A program made the position numbers and the translations under genes. From Pseudomonadota bacterium (GTDB taxonomy: Bacteria > Pseudomonadota > Alphaproteobacteria > Rhodospirillales > Casp-alpha2): 64,000 bases of DNA. The stretch covers positions 1 through 64,000 of the forward strand of contig JAQBYB010000001.1 of the NCBI GenBank assembly GCA_027624235.1. Reading direction: 5' to 3'. Below, one piece after another: positions 49,443 to 58,613 of this stretch; position 1 is the first letter of the stretch; every line of letters begins with the position of its first letter. The notes beneath the pieces were generated by a model. That model ran no database searches and was not told where the DNA came from. It was given only the letters and a program-made list of their open reading frames with translations.

Positions 49443-52400
49443 ATGCATGATTTCACCTTTCTAAACACTAAATGCGCGCTTCCGGAGCCAGCGTCCGCCG
49501 AGAAGGCGGCGCTGGGGCTGGAACGTTGGTTGGAAGCCGCGGAAACCGCCGGACTCACCGATTTTGCCGAACAATCCGCCACCGACCCCCTCGCCCGTAA
49601 AACCCTTACGGCAATTTTCGGCAACAGCCCGTTTCTGACCGATTCGATTCTCCGGGATCCCGGCTTCACGCACAAACTTCTGACCATGGATCCCGCCAAG
49701 ACCTTCGAAGCCATTATCGAAGGCTTGAACCAACACCACCCCGCCCGCCTGGATGATGAAGCCTTATCCCGATTGCTCCGGGTCGCCAAACGGGAAATGG
49801 CGTTGACGGTGGCTTTGGCTGACATCGCCGGACTCTGGCCGCTGGAGAAAATCACCGGCGCCCTTTCGGATTTTGCCGAGACGGCGCTCAGCCTAACCGC
49901 GGCCCATGTCCTTCGGGAAGCCGCCGCACAAGGGGCGTTTTCGCTTACCAACCCTGAAAACCCCGAACAGGACTCCGGCCTGGTTATTCTCGCCATGGGA
50001 AAACTGGGCGGGCGAGAGCTCAATTATTCAAGCGACATTGATTTGATCGTCCTCTACGACCCGGTAAAAATCGACACCCAAGACCCCGGCGGCCTGCAAA
50101 ACCATTTCGTTCGCCTGACAAAAAAATTGGTGCGCCTGATGGATGAGCGCACTACCGATGGATACGTTTTCCGCACCGATCTGCGCCTTCGTCCCGACCC
50201 TGGGGTGACGCCCATCGCCTTGTCGGTGATGGCGGCGGAAACTTATTACGAAACTCTGGGTCAGAACTGGGAGCGGGCGGCGATGATCAAGGCGCGCCCG
50301 GTCGCCGGTGACATCGACGCCGGACACGCCTTCCTGAAGCAATTGACGCCCTACGTTTGGCGCAAGAATCTTGATTTCGCGGCGATCCAGGACATTCACT
50401 CCATTAAACGTCAAATTCACGCCCACCGGGGCGGCGCCACCATCGCCGTCGCCGGGCATAATATTAAGCTGGGGCGCGGCGGCATCCGTGAAATCGAATT
50501 TTTTGCCCAAACCCAGCAATTGATCTGGGGTGGGCGGGACGCAACCCTGCGTTCCTCCATGACCACGGAGACGTTGACCGCCTTGGTGGCAAGCGGCCAT
50601 TGCAAGAGGGACGTCGCCGACGAACTCATCAGCGCCTATGAATTTCTGCGCCGGCTGGAACACCGCCTGCAGATGGTCAACGATGAACAGACCCAGAGCC
50701 TGCCAGACGATCCCATTGAACTGGAAAAGATCGCCGTTTTTATGGGCTACCCCGGCACCGCAGATTTTGCCGACGACCTGACTCGCCACCTGAATGCTGT
50801 TCAGACTCATTACGGAGAATTATTCGATAACGCCCCTTCCCTTGGTGCTGATGACGCCCTCACCGACGCCGGCAATCTGGTGTTTACTGGCGGCGATCCG
50901 GACCCGGAGACCCTGACAACCATTCGGGGATTGGGTTACGGCAATCCGAAGATCGTCGATCAGACGGTGCGGGGCTGGCACCACGGCCGTTACCGGGCCA
51001 CCCGCAGCACCCGGGCAAGGGAAATTCTAACCGAATTGATGCCGGTGCTGTTGAAGGCGATCGGATCGACCTCGGCCCCGGATGTTGTGTTTCTCCGCTT
51101 CGACAATTTTCTGTCGCGACTTCCATCCGGGGTGCAGCTTTTTTCAATGTTCCACGCCAATCCGCAATTGCTGGATCTGGTCGCCGAGATCCTGGGCAAA
51201 GCGCCGCGTCTGGCCGAGCACCTAAGCAACCGCCCCGCCGTCCTGGACAGTGTTCTGACCCAGGATTTTTTCGACCCGCCGCCAGCCCGGAAGGCCTTGC
51301 AGGAAGAATTGAACGGGCTTCTCGGGCGCACCGATAATTTAGAACAAAAGCTCGACATCAGCCGCCGCTGGAACCACGACCGCCGCTTTCAAATTGGTGT
51401 GCAGTGCCTGCGGGGGGCCATTCAACCCGGTGATGCGGGCTTAGCCTTTTCCAACATCGCCGAGGCCGCGCTGTCTGGCCTTTATCCTGTCGTCGAAGAT
51501 GAATTCGTCCGTCAACACGGGCGTATCCCCGGCGCCGGTATGGCGGTCCTGGCGCTCGGCAAACTCGGTAGCCGTGAAATGAGCGCGTCGTCCGATCTCG
51601 ACCTAGTTTTTATTTATGCAACGCCCGAGGGCGACAGCCAACCATCAGACGGCGAACGCCCGCTCGACTCGCTTCGGTATTTCGCCAGGCTTAGCCAACG
51701 GCTGATCAATGCGCTGACGGCGTTGACCTCGGAAGGCCTACTCTATGAGGTCGATATGCGGCTGCGTCCGTCCGGCGCCAAAGGCCCCATCGCCTCCACC
51801 CTGGAAGGATTTATCCAATATCACAACGACGCGGCCTGGACGTGGGAGCGCATGGCGTTGACCCGGGCCAGGGCGTTGCTGGGTCCAGATGACCTTTGCC
51901 AACGCATCACCGAGACGATCCGCGCCATTCTGTCGGCACCCCGTGACGAAGACGACCTGCTGCGAGATGTCGCCGCCATGCGCCAGCGCCTGGATGATGA
52001 AAACCACACCGAATGCATTTGGGCCTTGAAGCACCTTCGTGGCGGTCTTGTCGATATCGAATTCATCACCCAATACCTGACCCTGAAATACGCCCACGCC
52101 CATCCGAAAATTCTCGGCCTCGGCACCCGGGGAACCTTGAGCGCGCTGATGGAGGCCAAACTCCTGGATGCCGATAACGGGCGAAGCCTGACCGATGCCC
52201 TGGATTTGTGGCAGGGATTGCAGGGCTTATTATCACTGACCATCGATGGCGAAATCACGTCTAAACGCGAGGAAGAAATCTCGTCCGCCCTAAAGAAAGA
52301 CCTGGTCATGGTCGCCGGCGGCGACCCCTTTCAACCCGCCGATTTCGCCGCCCTTAGGAAATCTATTGAAGCCAGGACGGAGACGGTTTACGGCCTTTTT

Positions 52401-52478
52401 AAGAACCTCATAGAAGACCCGGCGGCGGCACTGCCGCCACCGAAAACGGAACCTAAATTTAAGGATGCCAGCGAATGA
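49443..52478 (+). CDS. glnE: Glutamine synthetase adenylyltransferase/adenylyl-removing enzyme
   Basis: GlnE adjusts glutamine synthetase activity by adding or removing AMP under the control of PII. Both nucleotidyltransferase domains are complete: GKLGGRELNYSSDIDLIVLYD near residue 185 (deadenylylation, N-terminal) and GKLGSREMSASSDLDLVFIY near 702 (adenylylation, C-terminal). The 1011 residues match the usual length. Its stop overlaps the next gene start (ATGA). Confidence 0.96.
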   Translation: MHDFTFLNTKCALPEPASAEKAALGLERWLEAAETAGLTDFAEQSATDPLARKTLTAIFGNSPFLTDSILRDPGFTHKLLTMDPAKTFEAIIEGLNQHHPARLDDEALSRLLRVAKREMALTVALADIAGLWPLEKITGALSDFAETALSLTAAHVLREAAAQGAFSLTNPENPEQDSGLVILAMGKLGGRELNYSSDIDLIVLYDPVKIDTQDPGGLQNHFVRLTKKLVRLMDERTTDGYVFRTDLRLRPDPGVTPIALSVMAAETYYETLGQNWERAAMIKARPVAGDIDAGHAFLKQLTPYVWRKNLDFAAIQDIHSIKRQIHAHRGGATIAVAGHNIKLGRGGIREIEFFAQTQQLIWGGRDATLRSSMTTETLTALVASGHCKRDVADELISAYEFLRRLEHRLQMVNDEQTQSLPDDPIELEKIAVFMGYPGTADFADDLTRHLNAVQTHYGELFDNAPSLGADDALTDAGNLVFTGGDPDPETLTTIRGLGYGNPKIVDQTVRGWHHGRYRATRSTRAREILTELMPVLLKAIGSTSAPDVVFLRFDNFLSRLPSGVQLFSMFHANPQLLDLVAEILGKAPRLAEHLSNRPAVLDSVLTQDFFDPPPARKALQEELNGLLGRTDNLEQKLDISRRWNHDRRFQIGVQCLRGAIQPGDAGLAFSNIAEAALSGLYPVVEDEFVRQHGRIPGAGMAVLALGKLGSREMSASSDLDLVFIYATPEGDSQPSDGERPLDSLRYFARLSQRLINALTALTSEGLLYEVDMRLRPSGAKGPIASTLEGFIQYHNDAAWTWERMALTRARALLGPDDLCQRITETIRAILSAPRDEDDLLRDVAAMRQRLDDENHTECIWALKHLRGGLVDIEFITQYLTLKYAHAHPKILGLGTRGTLSALMEAKLLDADNGRSLTDALDLWQGLQGLLSLTIDGEITSKREEEISSALKKDLVMVAGGDPFQPADFAALRKSIEARTETVYGLFKNLIEDPAAALPPPKTEPKFKDASE

Positions 52479-52939
52479 TGCTTACCATCGGCGACAAGGC
52501 CCCCGATTTTAATCTGCCAACCGACGGCGATGGCATGCTCAAGCTCAGCAGCCTCAAGGGTAAAAAGGTCGTGCTCTATTTTTACCCCAAGGATTCGACG
52601 CCCGGCTGCACCACCGAAGCCCAGGATTTTCGCGACCACATCAAGGCCTTTGATACATCCGGCGCCGTCATCGTCGGCGCGTCTAAAGACACCGTCAAAC
52701 GGCATGACACCTTCAAAGCCAAACAATCGCTGCCATTCGCCTTGGTCGCCGATGTCGACGGCACGCTGTGCGACGCTTATGGAGTCTGGATACAGAAGAA
52801 ACTTTATGGCCGCGAGTACATGGGGATTGAGCGGGCGACGTTCCTGATCGACGCCAAGGGTGTCATTCGCGAGATTTGGCACAGGGTCAAAGTTAAAGGC
52901 CACGCCGACGCCGTCCTGGAAGCCGTCAAAGCCTTGTGA
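52475..52939 (+). CDS. bcp: Thiol peroxidase Bcp/PrxQ
   Basis: A 154-residue peroxiredoxin with the peroxidatic Cys in FYPKDSTPGCTTEAQDF (about residue 44-50). The resolving Cys that many PrxQ members hold five positions later is absent here (Gln instead), so it may act as a one-Cys enzyme or use a partner thiol. The start overlaps glnE. It reduces hydroperoxides in the cytoplasm. Confidence 0.92.
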   Translation: MMLTIGDKAPDFNLPTDGDGMLKLSSLKGKKVVLYFYPKDSTPGCTTEAQDFRDHIKAFDTSGAVIVGASKDTVKRHDTFKAKQSLPFALVADVDGTLCDAYGVWIQKKLYGREYMGIERATFLIDAKGVIREIWHRVKVKGHADAVLEAVKAL

Positions 52940-53751
52940 CGTCTCCCTTGTCTTCCCGACCTGATACGCTGACAGAAGCCGCCTGTGTTGTCCTGGGTGA
53001 GCCGAGCCCGGCGGCCAAGGTTGACTGGAGCCGCCGGTTCGCCGCCGCCTGGGCCGATGGTCGCCTTACCGTCATCGGCCAGGCACAGCCCCCGGACCGA
53101 CCGAGCCGCCCACCAAGCCCCCAACTGCGCCCGCCCCGCGACATGCCGAAGCGCAAACCGGGCGGTGCCGAGGGCCGCATCGCCTTCATCCACGCCATCG
53201 CCCATATCGAACTGAACGCCATTGACCTTGCCTGGGATATCGTCGCCCGCTTCACCGATGAGAATATGCCACGCGCCTTCTTCGACGATTGGGTTCGGGT
53301 CGCCCGCGACGAAGCCGAACATTTTGACCTTCTCAACCGGCGGCTCCAAGACCTTGATGCGGCCTACGGCGATCATCCCGCCCACGACGGGTTGTGGGAA
53401 GCAGCCGAAACCACCGCTGATGATTTGTTGGCGCGATTGGCCCTGGTGCCGATGGTGTTGGAAGCCCGCGGGCTTGATACCACGCCGGTAGCGGTGCGGC
53501 GGTTCAGGGCCGGCGGCGACGACGCCACCGCCACTATCCTCGAGCGTATCGGCAATGAGGAAATACCCCATGTCGCCGCCGGGGTGCGGTGGTTCCGGTT
53601 TCTTTGCGAACGCCGGAATATAGACCCGGTGGCGACCTTTCACGCCCTCACCCGCCGGAACTTCAATGGCCGATTGAAGCCGCCTTTCAACGACGTCGCC
53701 AGAACGCGGGCCGGTTTCGGTGAAGAATTTTATCGGCCCTTGAGCGCGTAG
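52936..53751 (+). CDS. DUF455 ferritin-like protein
   Basis: A 271-residue helical protein with EGRIAFIHAIAHIELNAIDLAWDI, RVARDEAEHFDLL and GNEEIPHVAAGVRWF, which supply the Glu/His pattern of a ferritin-like di-iron four-helix bundle, as in DUF455 (MiaE-related) proteins. Its exact reaction is not known. It starts at a GTG that overlaps the bcp stop (GTGA), so it is coupled to that gene. Confidence 0.87.
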   Translation: MTSPLSSRPDTLTEAACVVLGEPSPAAKVDWSRRFAAAWADGRLTVIGQAQPPDRPSRPPSPQLRPPRDMPKRKPGGAEGRIAFIHAIAHIELNAIDLAWDIVARFTDENMPRAFFDDWVRVARDEAEHFDLLNRRLQDLDAAYGDHPAHDGLWEAAETTADDLLARLALVPMVLEARGLDTTPVAVRRFRAGGDDATATILERIGNEEIPHVAAGVRWFRFLCERRNIDPVATFHALTRRNFNGRLKPPFNDVARTRAGFGEEFYRPLSA

Positions 53752-53844
53752 TATTTCGGCAAGGCCGCCAGAGGACTTCCCGCAGCCTAGTAAACTGCGT
53801 TACCCTCTTGAACCCGGTTCCGCCAGAATAAGATGGAGAACGCC

Positions 53845-54378
53845 ATGAGCGAAGAAATCCCCGAAGACAAAAATGCCGAAGCCGAAGAGTACTCGGAACA
53901 AGTGGAAGACGCCGGGGATGACCTCCGGGTCACCAAAGGCAGGCGCATCGCCCTGATCGCCGTCGCCTTGGTGGTGGTGGTGCTCGGCGCTAGTGGCGGG
54001 GCGTATTTCTTCGGCGTTTTTGACTCACTTCTCGGCATAAAAAGCAGTTCCAAGATCGCCTCCATCGACTTGGGCGTTCCCATCCGCCATGAACTGCCGA
54101 TGATTAAGGCCGACTTAAAAACCGGCGCCTGTCGATCCCCTCTGCTGAGGGTGGTGATGGTCGTTGAGATCGGCTCCAAGGACCTGCCGCGCCTGGAGGC
54201 CATGCAGCTTAGAATAAACGACGCGGTGGCGACCTATCTCCGTGATTTTGAACGCCAGGACATGGTCGGCAAGAAAGGATCGGACAGATTCCGTGCGGCC
54301 GCCGCCAACATCATCAACAACAAGATCGCGCCGGCCAGAATTGAGTCGCTTCTGTTCAAGGAATTTATCATTCAGTAG
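53845..54378 (+). CDS. fliL: Flagellar basal body-associated protein FliL
   Basis: A 177-residue protein: acidic cytoplasmic N-terminus, one membrane helix (ALIAVALVVVVLGASGGAYFFG, about 36-57), and a periplasmic stomatin-like domain with a typical FliL C-terminus (KIAPARIESLLFKEF). FliL surrounds the stator in the flagellar motor. The ATG at 53845 has a GGAG six bases before it. No other flagellar gene is near. The last 92 bp, from 54291, recur at 58335, and the BASS-type permease gene stops within them. Confidence 0.88.
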   Translation: MSEEIPEDKNAEAEEYSEQVEDAGDDLRVTKGRRIALIAVALVVVVLGASGGAYFFGVFDSLLGIKSSSKIASIDLGVPIRHELPMIKADLKTGACRSPLLRVVMVVEIGSKDLPRLEAMQLRINDAVATYLRDFERQDMVGKKGSDRFRAAAANIINNKIAPARIESLLFKEFIIQ

Positions 54379-54382
54379 GCGG
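54291..54382 (+). repeat. fliL 3'-end repeat, copy 1 (parent)
   Basis: From CCGTGCGGCC to TTCAGTAGGCGG this 92-bp stretch, the end of fliL plus seven bases past the stop, is matched by 58335-58426 with five substitutions (about 95% identity by hand alignment). Homology stops abruptly at both ends. The two copies are about 4.04 kb apart and in direct orientation. Confidence 0.85.
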
Positions 54383-55300
54383 TTGCAACCTTCCATAAAG
54401 TGGCTTCCACACCAGTGGAAAGAGGTAGATCGGAAACTGCGCCAAGGCAATATACAGAACAATGTCCGGGTGCAGCCCCGCCGGTAACACCGCCAGCAAT
54501 AGACCCATGTTGCGGTTGCCGGAAACAAACCCCAGGGTGAGGGCTTGAAAACGTCCCATCCAAGCAAAAATTTTTGACGTGATGAGCTGAAACAACGCAT
54601 AGGCGGCAAAGGCGATCACCAGAATTTTGAAAAAATGACCGGGCGCATCGATCAGTCTGGCGGTGACGCCGTCCATAATGGCCACGGCAAACACCAACAT
54701 CATCAACACCACCAATCCGTCAACAGACGCCGTAGCGGTCGCAAGCCGTGCCGGTGTCAACACCTTGCGGACAATAAACGCGGCGAGAAGAGCCGAGGTA
54801 ATGAGCCCCAGCAACCGGAGCGAAAGCGTTAAGGAGGAAATTTCCAGATCGAGGCCGAGCAACCCCAACGTCAACACCGGAAGAATGAAGGGACTCAAAA
54901 ACGTCGACGCGATCATCACCACAAGCGCAAACGCCCCATCCAGTCCAATGATCATCGCCAATGCCGGCGTCGACATCAACGGTGGCGCCGCCGCCATTAA
55001 AATCAGCGCCGAGGCAATCCCGGGTCCCATAACGCCCAGCACTTTGAAAAACGCCCACAAAACCACCGGAGACAGAACCAAAAGCCAGGCCACGGAAACG
55101 GCGGTAACATGAAGCCGTCTCACATGGCCGCCGATGGAGTCCCAGTCTGTCCGCAATAGGGCAAGAAACAATAGCCCCCAGACCGCCGGCGCCAACAACG
55201 GACGCATTTCCGACGCCAGCCCGGGCACCGCCAAAGCCAGAAAAATGCTGGCGGCAATGAACTTGGTCGCATGCTTGCCCAGGAACGCCAATAATTTCAT
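54368..55300 (-). CDS. BASS-type (bile acid:Na+ symporter-like) permease
   Basis: A 310-residue membrane protein with about ten hydrophobic helices. The LGFVSGNRNMGLLLAVL motif near residue 262 and the layout of short loops resemble BASS-family transporters of organic anions. It ends within the last 11 bases of fliL, so its final five residues and stop are encoded by the fliL repeat. It follows dctM by nine bases as the last gene of the TRAP operon, suggesting a shared or related organic-acid substrate. Confidence 0.78.
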   Translation of the reverse strand: MKLLAFLGKHATKFIAASIFLALAVPGLASEMRPLLAPAVWGLLFLALLRTDWDSIGGHVRRLHVTAVSVAWLLVLSPVVLWAFFKVLGVMGPGIASALILMAAAPPLMSTPALAMIIGLDGAFALVVMIASTFLSPFILPVLTLGLLGLDLEISSLTLSLRLLGLITSALLAAFIVRKVLTPARLATATASVDGLVVLMMLVFAVAIMDGVTARLIDAPGHFFKILVIAFAAYALFQLITSKIFAWMGRFQALTLGFVSGNRNMGLLLAVLPAGLHPDIVLYIALAQFPIYLFPLVWKPLYGRLQPPTE

Positions 55301-55309
55301 GGCTTCTAC

Positions 55310-56611
55310 TTATGACGCCATGCGGTCGGGAAGGTACGTCACGATTTCCGGGAAAACGACGATCAGGCCAACGGCCCCGAGAAGCAGAAAAAAGAACGGC
55401 ACAGCGGCGCGCGCGACTTCCAGGATATTGCGCCCCGTCAATCCCTGAAGGACGAACAGGTTAAAACCGACGGGCGGAGTGATTTGCGCCATTTCGACGA
55501 CGATGACCAGAAATATCCCGAACCAGATGCGGTCGATCCCGGCCTGTTCGATCATCGGCTGGATCACCGATGTCGTCAGCACGACAACGGAAATACCATC
55601 GAGAAAACATCCCAGCACGATAAAAAAGACCGTTAGCGCCAGCAACAATTGACTCGGCGTTAGCTGATACGTCCCGATCCATTCGGCAAGCAATCGGGGA
55701 ATGCCCGTGAACCCCATGGCGATGGTCAGGAACGCGGCGCCCGCCAGGATGAAGGCGATCATGCACGACGTTCGCATTGCCCCCATTAAGGCGGCCACGA
55801 AGGTTTCCCGGTCCAACGACCCGGACAACCAGGAGAACCCCAGGGACAGCACCACGCCGACCGAGGCGGCGTCCGTCGGCGATGCCCAACCGGCAAAAAT
55901 GGAGCCGATGATGCCGACGATCAGCAGGGTCACGGGGATCAGGCTCCGGGTCAACTTGATCCGCTCCCAGAGGGGAATGGGGGGATCCTTGGCCGGCATC
56001 CGGTGGCGGTTAAATAATGCCCAGACGGCGATATAGCCCATAAACATGCCGATCAGGACCAGGCCGGGGAAAATACCCGCCACGAACAACCGGGCGATCG
56101 ATTCCTCAATGGCGACACCGTAAACGATGAGGATGATCGACGGCGGGATCAAAAGCCCGAGCGTCCCCGAACCGGCAAGGGTGCCAATAATCATGTTTTC
56201 GTCGTACCCGCGCTTTTTCAATTCCGGGATCGCCATCTTGCCGATGGTCGCCGCCGTCGCTGCCGAGGATCCTGAAACGGCGGCAAAAATACCGCAGCCT
56301 AAAACATTGACATGCAACAGCCGCCCTGGAAGGCCGTTCATCCAGGGCGCCAGGCCGGTGAACATGTCTTCGGACAACCGGGATCGGAATAATATTTCAC
56401 CCATCCAGATAAATAGCGGCAAGGCGGCAAGGGCCCAGGAATTACTGGCGCCCCAGACGGTCGTCGCCAGCACCGAGCCGACCGGCGCATCGGTGAAGAA
56501 AACCATGCCGACCATGCCCGCCGCCAACAACGACAAGGCGACCCACAAGCCGCTGGCCAGCAAGGCAACCAACACAACGACCAGCAACGCCGTCAGATAG
56601 ATCGGCTCCAT
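55310..56611 (-). CDS. dctM: TRAP transporter large permease DctM
   Basis: A 433-residue membrane protein with about twelve helices, including the conserved GCGIFAAVSGSSAATAATIG region and LLIPPSIILIVYG. DctM is the Na+-driven transport subunit. It lies two bases after dctQ and nine before the BASS gene. Length and motifs are typical. Confidence 0.94.
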   Translation of the reverse strand: MEPIYLTALLVVVLVALLASGLWVALSLLAAGMVGMVFFTDAPVGSVLATTVWGASNSWALAALPLFIWMGEILFRSRLSEDMFTGLAPWMNGLPGRLLHVNVLGCGIFAAVSGSSAATAATIGKMAIPELKKRGYDENMIIGTLAGSGTLGLLIPPSIILIVYGVAIEESIARLFVAGIFPGLVLIGMFMGYIAVWALFNRHRMPAKDPPIPLWERIKLTRSLIPVTLLIVGIIGSIFAGWASPTDAASVGVVLSLGFSWLSGSLDRETFVAALMGAMRTSCMIAFILAGAAFLTIAMGFTGIPRLLAEWIGTYQLTPSQLLLALTVFFIVLGCFLDGISVVVLTTSVIQPMIEQAGIDRIWFGIFLVIVVEMAQITPPVGFNLFVLQGLTGRNILEVARAAVPFFFLLLGAVGLIVVFPEIVTYLPDRMAS

Positions 56612-56613
56612 GG

Positions 56614-57195
56614 CTAAGGGCTTTCCTTGTTCACGGGGGCGCTTAGCTCTCCTTCATCGCCTTTCGCATAATCCGGCAGGCGGCCTCTCAGCACGGTGAC
56701 GAATTCGTCGGCAAGGGCGATGGCCAAAACGATCAACCCGATCGCCATGGCCGATTGAGGTATCCATAACGACACCGGCACAATCCCCGCCGAAACGTCG
56801 TTGAACCTGTAGGAATCGATAACCATCCAAACCGCGTGCCAGGCAAAATAGGCGCTAAACGCCAGTCCGACCGCCGTGCACCACAATTCAGCCCAGCGCC
56901 TGGGGGCGGGGCCAAGCCCTTTGATTAGCAGCGATACCCGAATATGACTGCCGGCGCGAAGCGTGTTGGCCAACGCCAGAAACGAGGCCGCGACCAGGAA
57001 AAAACCGGTGAATTCAGCATAGGACGAAACCACCAGCCCGACCGGTTCGCCCAACACCGCCAAGGAGATCGTGTCGATGATATTGGCGCCGACCTGGGCA
57101 ATAACGATGGCGCAGATCGCCGCCAGGAAAAAAGCGGCGAGCCCTCCACTCAGTCGATACAGCGTGTCGAGCGCGCGGCGCACCATAATCCTCAA
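56614..57195 (-). CDS. dctQ: TRAP transporter small permease DctQ
   Basis: A 193-residue protein with four helices and the Arg/Trp positions (SHIRVSLLIKGL) typical of DctQ subunits, which pair with DctM. The long hydrophilic tail (about 25 residues) is acidic. It is separated from dctP by a 47-bp gap holding a strong hairpin. Confidence 0.9.
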   Translation of the reverse strand: MRIMVRRALDTLYRLSGGLAAFFLAAICAIVIAQVGANIIDTISLAVLGEPVGLVVSSYAEFTGFFLVAASFLALANTLRAGSHIRVSLLIKGLGPAPRRWAELWCTAVGLAFSAYFAWHAVWMVIDSYRFNDVSAGIVPVSLWIPQSAMAIGLIVLAIALADEFVTVLRGRLPDYAKGDEGELSAPVNKESP

Positions 57196-57199
57196 GGCA

Positions 57200-57228
57200 G
57201 GGCCAGCGCCAGTTTAAGACGCTGGCCC
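57200..57228 (-). promoter_or_regulatory. Intercistronic hairpin between dctP and dctQ
   Basis: A nine-bp perfect stem, GGGCCAGCG with CGCTGGCCC, around an 11-base loop. No T-run follows. It probably protects the dctP message so that more binding protein is made than permease; a similar element lies in the phn operon. Confidence 0.55.
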
Positions 57229-57242
57229 GTCCGAGATATCTA

Positions 57243-58226
57243 CTACTTGTAGGCTTTCAGCAGCATTTGGCCTTCGTCGCCGGCCTTCGCCGCCCATTCG
57301 GCGCTCATCGTCGCGCCGATTTTTTTCAGCGAGCCCATCAGGGCGGCGCTGGGGGTGACGATGGTCACGCCGTTTTTCTTGAGCTCGGCAATTTTCGAAT
57401 CGGTTTCCGCCTTGCTCATGTCCCAGCCGCGTTTCTCGGCTTTTGCGGCGGCGGCCAGAACGGCCTTTTGCGTCGCCGGGCTGAGTTTCGCGAGCGCCGC
57501 CTTGTTAATAACGACGACGTTTTTCGGAATCCATGCCTGGGTGTGATGAAAGTGGGACAGATAATCCCAGGCCTTACCGCTGACGCCCGTCGAGGGCGAC
57601 GTAATCATCGCCTCAATACGACCCGTCGCAAATGCCTGGGCCAAATCGGCGACCTCGATCTGGGTCGGCACCGCACCGGACAGTTCGGCCAAGCGGGTGG
57701 TCGAGGCGTTGTAAGCACGGAATTTAATGCCCTTCAGATCGCTGGCCTTATCGATCAGCTTCTTGGCGTACAAGCCCTGTGGCGGCCACGGCACCGAGAA
57801 CAAAACCATCAACCCCTGTTTATCCAACAGGGCATCGATCTTTGGCTTGGTTGCCGCCCACAATTTCGTCGCCTCACCGTAATTGCTGGCCAGGAACGGC
57901 AGCGTGTCCATGGCGAACACCGGGTCTTCGTTGGCCAACAGCCCCATGAAGAGCTCCCCGATGGGAACCTGGCCTGAACGGACGGCCTGCTTGATTTGCT
58001 TGTGCTTGAACAGCGACCCGGCGCTGTGAACCTTGATCGTCAGATCGCCGTTGGTCGCCGCTTTCACGTCTTCGGCGAATTTATTGATGTTGACGGTGTG
58101 GAACGTTGCATCCGGATAAGGCGTCGGCATATCCCACGACGCCGCGAACGCCGAACCGGCGCCGATCACCAATGCCAGCGCAGCGGCCAGACCGGCCCGC
58201 AGGCCATACTTAAATACTACCTTCAT
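57243..58226 (-). CDS. dctP: TRAP transporter substrate-binding protein DctP
   Basis: A 327-residue periplasmic protein with a signal peptide (about 1-28, ending GSAFA) and the DctP ligand-site arginine in LKGIKFRAYNASTTRLAEL near residue 168. The substrate is not evident; DctP proteins mostly bind carboxylates. It starts the operon dctP-dctQ-dctM-BASS. Confidence 0.93.
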   Translation of the reverse strand: MKVVFKYGLRAGLAAALALVIGAGSAFAASWDMPTPYPDATFHTVNINKFAEDVKAATNGDLTIKVHSAGSLFKHKQIKQAVRSGQVPIGELFMGLLANEDPVFAMDTLPFLASNYGEATKLWAATKPKIDALLDKQGLMVLFSVPWPPQGLYAKKLIDKASDLKGIKFRAYNASTTRLAELSGAVPTQIEVADLAQAFATGRIEAMITSPSTGVSGKAWDYLSHFHHTQAWIPKNVVVINKAALAKLSPATQKAVLAAAAKAEKRGWDMSKAETDSKIAELKKNGVTIVTPSAALMGSLKKIGATMSAEWAAKAGDEGQMLLKAYK

Positions 58227-58334
58227 AACTCAATCTCCCTGGTGGTCTCTCAACCTGTTAATTGATAACACCCATTTTATTTAGGGCGATTGATAAGGTA
58301 AGCCCGCACGGCAAGGCCTGGCAAGGCGGATAAA

Positions 58335-58426
58335 CCGTGCGGCCACCGCCAACATCATCAACACCATGATCGCGCCGGCCAGAATTCAGTCGCTTCGGTT
58401 CAAGGAATTTATCATTCAGTAGGCGG
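58335..58426 (+). repeat. fliL 3'-end repeat, copy 2
   Basis: The 92-bp partner of 54291-54382. It keeps an open reading frame to the same TAG, but all five substitutions change the amino acid (Ala to Thr, Asn to Thr, Lys to Met, Glu to Gln, Leu to Arg), as expected of an unconstrained piece. It lies 108 bp upstream of dctP on the other strand. The 58227-58613 gap contains this repeat, the short 11-bp array, the RAYT upstream repeats and the dctP promoter; no gene is seen. Confidence 0.85.
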
Positions 58427-58432
58427 CGGGCG

Positions 58433-58476
58433 GAAGTCGCCCTGATGTCGTCCTGATGTCGTCCTGATGTCGTCGG
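58433..58476 (+). repeat. Short 11-bp array (four units)
   Basis: GAAGTCGCCCT, GATGTCGTCCT, GATGTCGTCCT and GATGTCGTCGG follow each other without gap; the two middle ones are identical and the outer two differ at two positions. The core ATGTCGTCC resembles ATGNCNACC in the array near 43.5 kb, with the same 11-bp period. Confidence 0.75.
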
Positions 58477-58613
58477 TTTTGGCCGCCTTTTTCGACCTAA
58501 CATGTTGATCTAAAACAATTTAGGGCCGATGTGATCAATTGGGGGACAGGATCAATTGGGGGACAGTATACTTATTTCTTCCCCCGATATCGGACTCCCG
58601 TTAGTGTATCCCC

